Assembly: GCA_963837425.1 (NCBI GenBank)
Contig: CAWINH010000006.1
Coordinates: 791,379 to 855,378, forward strand
Direction: 5' to 3'
Length of the DNA: 64,000 nt
Source of the DNA: CAWINH01 sp963837425
GTDB taxonomy: Bacteria > Chloroflexota > Limnocylindria > QHBO01
Position 1 is the first letter of the stretch. Each line of letters starts with the position of its first letter. This document shows, in pieces, positions 48,667 to 61,120 of this stretch. The notes under the pieces were generated by a model. It was not told the DNA's origin and made no database searches. It saw nothing but the letters and a program-made list of their open reading frames with translations. Made by a program: the position numbers and the translations under genes.

Positions 48667-49254
48667 ATGGCCAGCACGAAACCGCGCGTCGCCCGCGACG
48701 CGCGCCCGACCCGCGACGCTCGCCCGACCCGCGACGCTCGCCCGACCCGCGACGCTCGCCCGAACCGCGACGCTCGCCCGCGAACTCCGGCGTCGTTCCC
48801 CCGAGACCTTGCCCGTGCCCTGGCGGGCCGCCAGGCCGCGATCGGCTGCAGCTGGTTCGACGGGATCGCGCGCTCACCGACTGCACGGGAGGCTCGCACC
48901 GCCTTCGGCGCGTTGCCACCGATCTGTCACGCGGACGCGGTGACGATCACCACCACCGGGAGCTACTGCGTAGAGCACTGGAACGCGGCGGATTCCGGTG
49001 GCCACTTCCGGGGTGGCGATGCCGGCACGTTCGGCGCACGCGGCGAGGATGGCGTGTGGCACACCGTCGGGCAGACCTGGATCCCGGCCCGCGGCTGGCC
49101 CACCGCCGATCATCCGTTCCACTCAGGCTACTACGCGTTCCGGACGCTGACTCCCGAGGAGCTCGCGGCCCTCGAGCACGCGGCGTTGGCCCACCTCGCG
49201 GAGCAGGCGCGCCTCCACGGACATCCGACCCCGGTCATCGGCGAGCGTTCGTAG
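48667..49254 (+). CDS. Protein with RDARPT hexapeptide repeats, unknown function
   Basis: A 195-residue frame. Residues ~9-40 are five near-perfect RDARPT repeats from an 18-bp tandem repeat in the DNA. The remaining ~150 residues look like a folded domain: AIGCSWFDGIARSPTAREAR, YCVEHWNAADSGGHF, HPFHSGYYAFRTLTPEELAA. The repeat is either a linker or a non-coding minisatellite in front of a later start, for example a GTG after residue 50. No family is recognised. Confidence 0.6.
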   Translation: MASTKPRVARDARPTRDARPTRDARPTRDARPNRDARPRTPASFPRDLARALAGRQAAIGCSWFDGIARSPTAREARTAFGALPPICHADAVTITTTGSYCVEHWNAADSGGHFRGGDAGTFGARGEDGVWHTVGQTWIPARGWPTADHPFHSGYYAFRTLTPEELAALEHAALAHLAEQARLHGHPTPVIGERS

Positions 49255-49319
49255 CCGGCGCCCGTCCCGGCGCCTGGCGTGCGCCCCGGGCGGCGTGCGG
49301 CTCTCGATCGGCGCTTGGC

Positions 49320-49449
49320 GTGCGCCCAGTGAACGCATCGGACACCGAACCCCGGGTTTCCGGCCCGAATGTCACGCTGGGTGCACATATCGGGCCTGAA
49401 TGGCCTGATTTCAGCCGCCCGATGTCCGATGTGCACGCCTGGCGCACAC
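49320..49449 (+). repeat. Family-1 element, copy 9
   Basis: A full-length copy, left end GTGCGCCCAGTGAACGCATC; interior GGCCCGAATGTCACGCTGGG then CACATATCGGGCC, the clearest nested hairpin. A ~480-base gap (49255-49731) holds this copy and copy 10 with GGCGCCTGGCGTGCGCCC-type repeats around them. Confidence 0.88.
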
Positions 49450-49521
49450 GCGGGGCCAGGCAGCCGCGATCGGCGCCTGGCGTGCGCCCTCGGCGCCGGC
49501 GACGGCGCCCCGGCGCCTGGC

Positions 49522-49651
49522 GTGCGCCCAGTGAACGCATCGGACACCGAACCCCGGGTTTCCGTCCCGGATGTCACGCCGGGTGCACATATCGGCCCTG
49601 AATGGCCTGATTTCGAGCCCCCGATGTCCGATGTGCACGCCTGGCGCACAC
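49522..49651 (+). repeat. Family-1 element, copy 10
   Basis: In tandem with copy 9 at 202-bp spacing and in the same orientation. The two differ at few positions; here the interior GGATGTCACGCCGGGTGCAC ends ...CATATCGGCCC. Confidence 0.88.
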
Positions 49652-49731
49652 GCAGGGCCAAGCCCAGCCCGGAGGCAACGATTCGCCCGGGATAACTGGC
49701 CGGTAAGCACCTCGGAGCCACCATCTCGATC

Positions 49732-50385
49732 GTGGCCAGCCGATGGAACCCGATCCACGAAGCGTCGCGCCGCGCCCGCCGCGCCGGCGCCGAATTCGGC
49801 CGCGAAGTGCGCCTGGGCCGGATCAGTGCCGGCCGTACGCAGGCCCAGGTGGCCGGGCTGATGGGCTGCTCGCGCTCGCGCGTCAGCCGGACCGAGAACG
49901 GGCAGCTGGCGGGCCTGACCATCGCCGGAGCGTTTCGCCACGCCGCGGCGGTCGGCCTTGGCGCCTCGCTCCGGGTGTTCCCGGGCGCTCCCCGGGTCCT
50001 CGACCGGCCGCAGCTCGCGTTGCTCGATCGCCTGCGCCAGCGCGTTGCCCCTGCCTGGCACTGGGAGCTCGAGGTGCCGATGCCCCTCCCCGGCGACTTC
50101 CGCGCCGCCGACGCCCGGCTCACCCGGCCGGCCTGCGCGATCGTTGTCGAGGCGATCACGCGTCTCGCGGACGTCCAGGCCCAGGTTCGCGGCGCCCAGC
50201 GGAAGCGCCGCGACCTCGGAGCGGATCGGCTGATCCTGCTCATCGGCGGCACACGGGCGAACAGGCTCGCGCTCCGCAATGCCGGCCCCATCCTCGACGA
50301 GGCCTTTGCGGTGGACGGTCGAAGCGCGCTGCGGTCGCTGAGGGCCGGTGCCTGCCTGCCGGGCGACACGATCATCCTGCTCTGA
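49732..50385 (+). CDS. XRE-family helix-turn-helix protein
   Basis: A 217-residue protein with GTG start. Residues ~24-78 form a Cro/C1-type HTH (REVRLGRISAGRTQAQVAGL, MGCSRSRVSRTENGQLAGLT). The C-terminal ~130 residues include WHWELEVPMPLPGDFRAADA and DRLILLIGGTRANRLALRNA, an alpha/beta arrangement seen in stand-alone regulators with a nuclease-like or ligand domain. No toxin partner is adjacent, so it is not an obvious antitoxin. Confidence 0.82.
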   Translation: MASRWNPIHEASRRARRAGAEFGREVRLGRISAGRTQAQVAGLMGCSRSRVSRTENGQLAGLTIAGAFRHAAAVGLGASLRVFPGAPRVLDRPQLALLDRLRQRVAPAWHWELEVPMPLPGDFRAADARLTRPACAIVVEAITRLADVQAQVRGAQRKRRDLGADRLILLIGGTRANRLALRNAGPILDEAFAVDGRSALRSLRAGACLPGDTIILL

Positions 50386-50420
50386 GCGGGGAGCCGTGGT
50401 CCTGGGAATCCTGGCCGAGT

Positions 50421-50550
50421 GTGCACCCACTGAACGCATCGGACACCGAACCACCGGTTTCCGTCCCGGATGTCACGCTAGGTGCACATATCGGCCCCGA
50501 ATGGCCTGATTTCAGCCGCCCGATGTCCGATGTGCACGCCTGGCGCACAC
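50421..50550 (+). repeat. Family-1 element, copy 11
   Basis: The last copy in the window, left end GTGCACCCACTGAACGCATC, ending 26 bp before the DnaA-box-like cluster of the nrdJ promoter. No copy is found further right, in nrdJ or in the defence island. Confidence 0.85.
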
Positions 50551-50576
50551 GCAGGGCATGAGCCGAGGCGCGCACC

Positions 50577-50607
50577 TTCCCACAGGCTGTCCACAGCCTG
50601 TCCACAG
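50577..50607 (+). promoter_or_regulatory. Cluster of DnaA-box-like sites upstream of nrdJ
   Basis: Two CTGTCCACA sites (50587-50595 and 50598-50606) spaced 11 bp apart, plus a weaker CTTCCCACA (about 50576-50584). They fit the GC-rich-genome version of the DnaA box (TTGTCCACA). In E. coli DnaA also controls the nrd operon, so initiator control of dNTP supply is plausible. Confidence 0.55.
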
Positions 50608-50629
50608 GTCATACACACCCCCACGACCC

Positions 50630-50681
50630 CCACCCTATATCCTGTGGTGGCCCACCCACGAGTACCACCAGATCTTGTGGT
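50630..50681. promoter_or_regulatory. Paired NrdR-box-like palindromes
   Basis: CCACCCTATATCCTGTGG (50630-50647) and ACCACCAGATCTTGTGGT (50664-50681) are two imperfect palindromes with centres 34 bp apart, about three helical turns. They lie directly upstream of the -35 of nrdJ. Two helically phased ACA/TGT-type palindromes are the hallmark of NrdR control of ribonucleotide reductase genes. nrdR itself is not in the window. Confidence 0.7.
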
Positions 50682-50688
50682 TTTCGGG

Positions 50689-50717
50689 TTGACGGGGTGG
50701 GGGACGCGTATTACACT
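50689..50717 (+). promoter_or_regulatory. nrdJ promoter TTGACG-N17-TACACT
   Basis: TTGACG at 50689-50694 and TACACT at 50712-50717 are 17 bp apart, a near-consensus sigma70-type promoter. Transcription would begin near 50725, leaving a ~185-base leader made largely of short GCGCCCTCCGG-type repeats before the ATG at 50912. Confidence 0.75.
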
Positions 50718-50911
50718 CGCCGTCCTGAATTGAAGGCGTGAGGAACGCCAATCGCGGCCCTTCCGGGCGATCCCTCGGCCACTGACGAGGCGGGGGTTCT
50801 GCGCCCTCCGGTGCGCCCTCGAGGGAGCCCTCCGGTGCGCCCTCCGGGGCCGCGAAAACAGAAGAGGCCGGGGGCGGGCAGCTCCCGGAGGCCGAGGAGC
50901 CCCACAGCAGC

Positions 50912-54064
<3,153 letters not shown>

Positions 54065-54081
54065 GCCGGCGAATTCCGAAA

Positions 54082-54114
54082 CCGAGAGCCGGACGACGCT
54101 TGTCCGGCTCTCGG
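54082..54114. terminator. 13-bp perfect hairpin between convergent nrdJ and the defence island
   Basis: CCGAGAGCCGGAC and GTCCGGCTCTCGG pair perfectly around a 7-base loop, 17 bases after the nrdJ stop and 23 bases beyond the stop of the convergent gene. It is probably a bidirectional terminator without a T-run. Confidence 0.75.
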
Positions 54115-54137
54115 CTGAAAAGCGCGCTTCCTTCGTC

Positions 54138-56384
54138 TCATGGCAGGACGAACTCTCCAATGACACGTCGGATCGGTGCCGTGAGTGCGCCGCGGCAGAG
54201 TACGACTACCTGTGTCCTGTCCCCACGCAAGTCTGAGCGAAGGCGCAGCATCCGTTCACGGGATCCGGGGGTCTTCGGGGATCCGGAAGGTAGCGCTGTG
54301 TCGCTTGACGCTGTCTTCAGTGATGAGCGGCATCTGGTTCCGCATCCCCCATCGCATTCGCGGTCAATTGCCAGCACGACGAATCGTGGTCGGACCTTGC
54401 CCGCCAGTTGCCGCAGCAGCTTGAAGTCACCTGCGTCGAATCTGCCATTTGTCTTCGACTCCCCAATGGCAATTTCGCCATCCATGACAGCAAAGATATC
54501 CGCTTCACGTAGTTCCCCACTCGGGAGCTCCACTTCATGATCGAAGTCACCGGTAAACGTGGCGCGGGATCTCCCTTGGAGGGTCGCCAAAGCTAAGGCG
54601 GTGACATCAGATCGGTGACCAAGGAACTGATGGGCGGCTTCTGCCAATCGGTATGCGAACGTTGGGGTAGCTGGTGTGATGTCGGCGGTAGCACATCGCG
54701 GGCAAGTGAAGGTCTCTCCAAACTGCCCCAGGGGGATGAGCGATCCCCATAGGCACTCAGCGCACTTCACTCGGATGCCAAGCTGGAGGACACGGCTATG
54801 AACAAGCCACTCCAGCCAATTTGTCAGCCATATCTCGTCTTTGGGAACCGACCTGCGCGGCAGGGTCCGAACTGCCCGAAGGCGCCGAAATACGTCCCGC
54901 ATTTCGCCAAATGTCATCGATCGACGGTATGTCGAACGCATCTCCTGGCCGGCGTGGTGCTTCAGGAACTCTTGCATGAGAGCTCCGCCGCGCTTGTCTG
55001 TGAGGAGCTCATGTACCTCGCCGAGGCCTTCGAGGCGGTTCATGAGCCACCTGGCGTAGTGGCCTTTGTCTGACGCCGCGAACCGAAACTCGGGTGCAAT
55101 GCGGTTCAAGACCTCGGTCATTTGCGGAATTCGAAGTGGTATGGATCGGCTCCAGCGGGCAGGGCGGACAGCCACAACAGATGACCCATCCTGGCTCACG
55201 CGCGATTTGACCGTTACCGCGGAGAGTCGCGTGGACAGTATCGGTGACTGTTGGCGCGCAACCACCACATCATTCAAAGATGACCGCGGTGGAAGACTGA
55301 TGCGGCGATCCTCACCAGGCAGCATCAGGTCAACGTCCATCGCGTAGACTCCACGGCTCTCCGCGATCTCCACCTCTCCACGCCGTGTACGAACGCGTGG
55401 CGGTCGTCGTGGTAGCTGCGCGACACCCTCGAATATCGGCACATCCTCAATCTCACTGTCCGCGCCCGCGCCTAGCGGGCGATACCACCGCCGGGGCCAC
55501 GTAAGGCTTGACAGTGGCCGGACAGAAACTCGGGTGGCAGAGTCGACGACCGCGTTTTCCGCATCCTGTGTGAGCTCTTCGACGGCGACGACCTCAATGG
55601 ATCGGCGGGTTCGGCCTAAGTTGGCGAGAAACCCAGAAAGGCTGACGTCTCCACCATGCACGAGACTGCCCCGCAGCGCTCGTAGGTTCCACACGACAAG
55701 CGCCGCAGCTACCGTCGAGCTGCGGTAATAGACGAAGGGTGCGGTAAAGCTCGGCCCAGTGCGGATCCGATTGATGCCCAACGCCGCTCGCGCAGCAGGA
55801 CTTGCTCGGACCAGAGACGCTGATGCAGCGTCGTTCCGTAGATCTTGGGGTCGGACGCTTCGGTCCACAACGCCCCCGACGCCGAGTACGGCGACCTCCA
55901 CGGGCGTGGGATGCGCGAGGCGATCTGCGGTGTTTGGAGCCGCCTCCGGAGGTTCCACTGCGACGGCACCCACCGGCGCCCAACCGAGCTGAAGTTGGAT
56001 GGGATCAGACAGTGGGGAGATCCAGATCGGAGTCCCTTGGATCTCGTTGAGAATCTTGCGGATGGCAGCCGCGGTCGATCCGGGTGCGGGCTCGAAGAGC
56101 ACGTAGTCGGGATCGAAGGCTCGGACAGCTGGCAGCCACTTTGGGTCGATAACGGCGTCGGCGCCTCTGGCGACGATAAGGCTATTCGCTCCGCCCCACA
56201 GCGAGCAAAGCAGTCGAACAGCCTTGCGGAACGCGCGACGCGACGGGTTACGAAGAACGACCACCGCCTTCAGCGGGCGGCGAGAGGTCTGGATGACAAG
56301 CCTCCCAGGCCCAGCGTGCGCCACAGGTCGTGCGTCTTTCAATTCCGTTCCCTCATGGATATGGACTCGACAACCCCGACACAT
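54138..56384 (-). CDS. Large defence-island protein: zinc ribbon plus PD-(D/E)XK-like C-terminus, unknown family
   Basis: A 748-residue protein. Residues ~30-130 are alpha/beta with Rossmann-like strands (KAVVVLRNPSRRAFRKAVRL, NSLIVARGADAVIDPKWLPA, DYVLFEPAPGSTAAAIRKIL). A long beta-rich middle follows. At ~540-563 lies a zinc ribbon (CAECLWGSLIPLG...CPRC). At ~625-675 DHEVELPSGELREADIFAVM then GEIAIGESKTNGRF has the D...ExK spacing of restriction-like nucleases. It is the last gene of the island operon, starting 32 bases inside the end of res. No named system is recognised. Codon use and GC are lower than in the housekeeping genes. Start ATG 56384; no clear ribosome site. Confidence 0.65.
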   Translation of the reverse strand: MCRGCRVHIHEGTELKDARPVAHAGPGRLVIQTSRRPLKAVVVLRNPSRRAFRKAVRLLCSLWGGANSLIVARGADAVIDPKWLPAVRAFDPDYVLFEPAPGSTAAAIRKILNEIQGTPIWISPLSDPIQLQLGWAPVGAVAVEPPEAAPNTADRLAHPTPVEVAVLGVGGVVDRSVRPQDLRNDAASASLVRASPAARAALGINRIRTGPSFTAPFVYYRSSTVAAALVVWNLRALRGSLVHGGDVSLSGFLANLGRTRRSIEVVAVEELTQDAENAVVDSATRVSVRPLSSLTWPRRWYRPLGAGADSEIEDVPIFEGVAQLPRRPPRVRTRRGEVEIAESRGVYAMDVDLMLPGEDRRISLPPRSSLNDVVVARQQSPILSTRLSAVTVKSRVSQDGSSVVAVRPARWSRSIPLRIPQMTEVLNRIAPEFRFAASDKGHYARWLMNRLEGLGEVHELLTDKRGGALMQEFLKHHAGQEMRSTYRRSMTFGEMRDVFRRLRAVRTLPRRSVPKDEIWLTNWLEWLVHSRVLQLGIRVKCAECLWGSLIPLGQFGETFTCPRCATADITPATPTFAYRLAEAAHQFLGHRSDVTALALATLQGRSRATFTGDFDHEVELPSGELREADIFAVMDGEIAIGESKTNGRFDAGDFKLLRQLAGKVRPRFVVLAIDRECDGGCGTRCRSSLKTASSDTALPSGSPKTPGSRERMLRLRSDLRGDRTQVVVLCRGALTAPIRRVIGEFVLP

Positions 56385-58910
56385 ACACCGCCGTCACTTT
56401 GCCGCCTTCGAAGGCGAGGACCTCGCCGCGAACTGCCGGATCCGTCAGATCGAGCACCCGGAGCGAGCCGTCATACGCCTGGGCAATAGACTCAATCCGG
56501 ACGAAGGCATCGCCATGCTCCGCGGCGAAGGTCGCGAGGGCGCGCAGCTTGCCTCGCGCATCGGCCAGGTAGTCGCCGTGGGGGTCGACGATCGAGGCGC
56601 CGAGGGAACCATCCGAACGGCGCGAGATCACAATGAAGTCGGGCTGGAGCGAGGCCCAGTCGCCGGCATCGGTCTGATACGCGATCCGCAGCGAGGCCGG
56701 CGTGGCGGATCCGGGATTGCGGTACCACGCTACGAAGCCAGGGCGCTCGAGCTCGGCCTCGACGACACGTCGCTCCCAGTCGTTCAGTGAGACCGGGTAG
56801 TGGCCGGAGGCATCCGCGAAGAGGTGACCGGCGTAGCGAGGCAGGTCCTCGCCCTTGGCGTCCTTAGTCGCGGCGCGTTCGTTGGCCCGCAATTCGACGC
56901 GTGACGACCTCAGGCTGGCGGTCTGCTCCTTCACCCGAGTAAAGGCGTCGCGGGTAGCACCGGTCGTGTTCGCGATCTGGACGCGGAAGGTATCCAGCTG
57001 ATTGTGGACCCAGTCGGTCGCCGCCTCCTCAATTGCGGCGAGCACGCCGTCGAGGCGGAGCAGAGCAGCTGTTTCGACACGGACACGGTCGCGGTCGACT
57101 GAGGTGCCGCCCCCGGCAAGCCGGTAGGCAAACCAGGCCTTGCCGACGCCCTCGGGCACGCCGTTGATGATGCGTTGGCTGTCGCGAGCGACATCCCGCG
57201 AGTGCGTGGCGATGCGCCTGACCTCGGGCTCGGCGCCAGTGTCCTCACCGACCGTGGTGATCCGAGACGGTCCGAACGGCAGCTGCTAGAAGGTCATCGA
57301 CGTTGCTGTCGACCTCGGCTTCGCGCTCTGCCGCGAGACCGTCCAGCTTGGCGTTCAACCTGGCCGTCGAGGTCAGCGGCGGCGTTAGGCAGCAGGGCCG
57401 AGCCTTGCTCGTCATCGGCCAGCAGGTGGGCGAGCGTCTTTGCCCGGCGCAGCGGACTCGCCGACTTGTCCGGGGTGGGGATGCTCGGCAGCGTGTCGAC
57501 GAACTCGAAGACCTCGGGATCGAGCTTCGGATTGCGGTCGAAGATCTTCGGCGCGCGCACCACGGCTGACGCCACCCGGAGCTGGCCGTTGTCCGGTCCG
57601 GTCCCTTCGAGCTCGTCCTTGATGGCGGTCAGCGCCTTGCGGTCGAAAAGCGGCAGGTAGCAGGTGACCGAGTTCAGGGCATCATCGGTCGCGATGCGGT
57701 GGGCCAGCGGCTGGCGGACCATGCGCCCGATGATCTGGGCGATGTGCGTCGCGTCCTTCGCCGGCCGCTCCGAGTAGAGGACCTCCGCTCGCGGGCAGTC
57801 CCAGCCGGTCGAGATCGCCTCCTTGGCCAGGACGACGCGGACCTCCGTATCGGTCTGGATGGATTCGGGGTAGACCCAGTCGACCGTGCGGGATCCTAGC
57901 GTCAGCGTCTGGTGCTCGCCGAGCACGTGGGCGATCGCGTTCGGGCCCAGGTCCGGCCATTCCTCCTCGATGGTGCCGACGATCTCGGTCAGCTTGGCGT
58001 CGCTCGCCTTGTCGGGCACCTGGACCACGAAGCACGGGCAGCGACCTCGGGCTCGCCCTCGGCGGCCGAGTACCGTGCCCAGCGCTCCTCGAACATGACG
58101 GGTTGCCTTCACCGCCTCGCGCAGCAGCGTCGTCGAGAAGGTGCCCTTCTCGTCTGGCTGGTCGAGGCCGATCTCATCCTTGATCAGGCCCGACGCGCGT
58201 ACGCGCTCGATATCGACCATCGACGTTCGGGTAGCTCGGTCCGGTCGGTCACCTCGCCCATCGCCCGGGTGAAGCGCTCGATCGTGGCGGAGATGCCCCA
58301 CACGATGGGCATCGGCGGGTTGGAGCCGGCCTCGCCACTGGATGAGGCGCGATGCACGATCGTCTGCCGGTCGGCGGAGCGCTTCATACCCCGGTGCGCC
58401 TCGTCGAGGACCATCACGAGGTCCGTCTGAGCCGCCGCGGATCGTGTTGCGCGAGGATGTCCCAGAAGCGAGAACTCGCGGGCGTTCGTGCCGCTCTGGG
58501 CCAGGCGGCTGTGACTTCGAGAGCTTCTGCGTGTTGAGGAAGTACACGTGCCCGGGCGCGAGGTCGGCATCGCGGAACGATTCGTCGACCTCGCGAAGCT
58601 GCCAGTTGGCGCCAGCAGCTCCGATGCGTCGAGCATCCGGCCGCGGGTCTGGCGGTTGAGCGCCGGGTCGTCGGTGATCCAGAGGAACGTGACGCCGCGG
58701 ATCAGGCTCGGTGTCCGAGGTCAGTGGAGCCGAAGAGGAGCGCCTCGATGACGGCCGTAGCGATGACGGTCTTGCCGGATCCGGTGATGGCCGACAGCGC
58801 GAACGACGAGCGCATCGCCTCCTCGCGGCCAGTCGCGACGGCGCACGCGGAGCCGCTTGAGGATCTCGAGTCGCGGCGTCGCGCTGGTAGTCGCGCAGCT
58901 CGTAGCGCAT
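56353..58910 (-). pseudogene. Type III restriction enzyme Res subunit, multiply frameshifted
   Basis: Pieces in several frames add up to ~850 residues, normal for Res. They begin MRYELRDYQRDAA (ATG 58910, overlapping the mod stop as TGATG). Walker A AITGSGKTVIATAVIEALLF follows in a second frame, then LAPGHVYFLNTQKLSKS, the DEAH box VLDEAHRGMK, and a long helicase-2 piece with SIQTDTEVRVVLAKEAISTG, WDCPRAEVLYSERP and HIAQIIGRMVRQP. The C-terminal nuclease region 56353-57159 has WASLQPDFIVISRRSDG and VDPHGDYLADARGKLRAL. At least five frame changes are needed. Res needs Mod for site recognition and ATP to move on DNA. Either the assembly is poor here or the gene is dead. Confidence 0.75.
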
Positions 58911-61107
58911 CAGGCGCGCCCGCGCTCGGGCTGGAACATCGAGAGGTACGTGTCGTACAGGCGGACGGTGTCCATCGTCGGCCGGCAGCTCGGCGGCGAT
59001 GCCCGGCGAAACGGTCGGCGAGTACGTGACGATGAAGGCGGCGCGCGCGTGCTCCGGGCGGGCTGACGACGAAGCCGCGCCATCGATCCTCGTCGAACAG
59101 GACGCCGTACCGCTCGGTCCAGACGTACGGGAGCGGAGCGCCGGCGTCGTCGATGCGTTGCGCGATCGGGCCCGTGGCCCCGGCGCGCAGCCACAGCAGT
59201 GGCGCGATGTCGTCGAACGCCAGCCCGAGGTCGACGTCGTCGGCGTCGAGGTAGCGCAGCTCCAGGAAGGCGACGTTCTCCTCAAAGCCGTCGGCCATCG
59301 GGAACTCGTCGGTGAACTTGTAGTCGCCCTTGATCGGCTCGCCGTCGGGCGTCCTGCCGGTGATCGCGGCGGTCACCCGCGGCCGCGTGATGTGCTCGAA
59401 GATGCCGAGCGCCTCCCACTCCGGGTCGCCCGGCCGGAGGCCCCTGGCACCGCAGCTCACTTCGCCTCGTCGACGGACACCTCGTTGTTGGTGACCATGA
59501 TCGACTGCCGCCGTCCGCCGTCCTGCCTGTTCAGCCGCATGACGGCGTGTGCGGTCGTTCCCGAGCCGGCGAAGAAGTCCAGCACAACAGCGTCCGGCTT
59601 GTCCTAGCACGAAGAACCGGAGCGTGTCCTCAACGGCGTACAGAGACTTCGGGAATGGGAAGCCGCGGCCAGGGATGAGAGCATTCACGAGCTTGGTGCC
59701 GTAATGCTCCGCGTTATGTGATCGGAGATGCCACTGGCGTCGGCGGCACCTTGGCCGATACCTCGTCGTAATACGCGATCACTGAGCCATCTGGGTTATG
59801 CGCCTTCGATCGTCGCCCGGCCTTCTTCGATGTCGGCAATCGGTCCGGTCTTCAGGTATTGGATGATGAACTGCTGCGGTTTGCCGTTCTGCCGGCGGCC
59901 AGCTCGGGCGTACCCCCGGCGCCACCGCTCTCGAAACGTTGGGGCCGTGACGCCCCAATTCATCTCCGTTCCGTCGTCGCGAACTGGGAAGACCGCGATA
60001 CAACCGTCACGCTGCGCGACCGTTGACCGGTCTTGTTCGTGCGGGATCGCGTCGCCGATCGCTTCAATGCACCCCGTAGCCGACGTTGACATAGATTGGG
60101 ATAGAACTGGGCCGGCCTGGTCCGGCGCACGGAGGACAGGTCTCGACGCCTGGCCGTCTGCCAATCGAGACCACGGCGGTCGGTGGAGGTGTGTTCGTCG
60201 TCGTCGGCGGTGGACCTCCCGGGTCAATCGGTCTACGTCCCAGAGGCACGTCGCCTACCGGCGTGACGCTCGAGGAACCCAATCTGACTACGAACACGAT
60301 ACTCGTCGACTCGACGAGAACCCTCGGTCTTGCCCGCACCCTTTGGGTTGATCAGGTGACGATGATCATCTGGAGTCGGCGACCGGGAAACGTCTGCTCG
60401 AAGCAGCATCCCGAGCCGGAGGTACTCCTTCTCGTCGATCGTGACGATGAGGACTGAGTCGTCGGGGTTGAGGAGCTCCTTGGCGAGCTTGAGGCGGCGC
60501 TCCATGAAGGCGAGCCACTTGCTGTGGCGGTACGCGTCGGTGTCGTCGACGTAGTCGTTGTTGTACTTCCAGTCGCGGGCGCCGCTGTTGTAGGGCGGGT
60601 CGATGTAGATGCAGTCGACCTTGCCGGCGTGCGTGAAGCGCAGGGCCTCGAGGGCGTGGTGGTTCTCGCCGTTGATGACGACGTGGTACGGCTTGTCGCC
60701 GCCGCGCTCGACCGACGCCGAGGTGCGGAAGCCGGGAAGAACCGGCTCGCCGAAGTCGGAGATGACCACGAGCGAGTCGACCGGCGCCGCTCGCTGCCCG
60801 CCTGCGGCAGTGCTCGCCGCGCTGGACGTAGGCGCCGTCGGCGATCGCGGATCAGCTCGAGCGTGGCGACACCATCCTCGATGGCGACGACCTCGTAGGT
60901 CGGGCTGTCGTCGTCATCGCGGCTGACCACCTGCGAGCCAACGCGGATCGGGTGCTGCGGCAGCCGGACGCGCTCGGGGATGTGCTGCTCGAACACGAGC
61001 CCGAAGCTGCGTCGCTGCTTGAGCCGGTCGATCTGGGCTCGCAGGTCGGCGCGCAGGGCCGGGTCCTGGACCTTGTCGAGCAGGACGTCGAGCTCGCTTC
61101 GAATCAT
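58910..61107 (-). pseudogene. Type III DNA adenine methyltransferase Mod subunit, multiply frameshifted
   Basis: Pieces total ~730 residues. The N-terminus is MIRSELDVLLDKVQDPALRA (ATG 61107). The catalytic piece has FTHAGKVDCIYIDPPYNSGA (motif IV DPPY) and AYRHSKWLAFMERRLKLAKE. Later pieces in other frames give FPVRDDGTEMNWGVTAPTF, VVLDFFAGSGTTAHAVMRLN (motif I) and the Mod tail GDPEWEALGIFEHITRPRV, KGDYKFTDEFPMADGFEENV. DPPY before FxGxG makes it a beta-class N6-adenine methyltransferase, as type III Mod is. Around six frame breaks are visible between 58.9 and 60.9 kb. It starts 13 bases after the Mrr-like gene. Confidence 0.78.
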
Positions 61108-61120
61108 GCGGCCTTATGGC

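Noticed and set aside
30308..50550. Repeated peptide-like frames (for example RQACTSDIG...VSDAF) shared by many intergenic regions
   Set aside because: They are translations of the family-1 DNA element, not a protein family; no ribosome sites, and the similarity follows the DNA, including silent positions.
54798..55073. Short plus-strand frames inside the 54138-56384 region
   Set aside because: They are antisense to a long, coherent minus-strand frame and have no ribosome sites or family features.
57175..59607. Several 100-200-codon plus-strand frames over mod and res
   Set aside because: Shadows of the frameshifted minus-strand genes, which carry the recognisable motifs.
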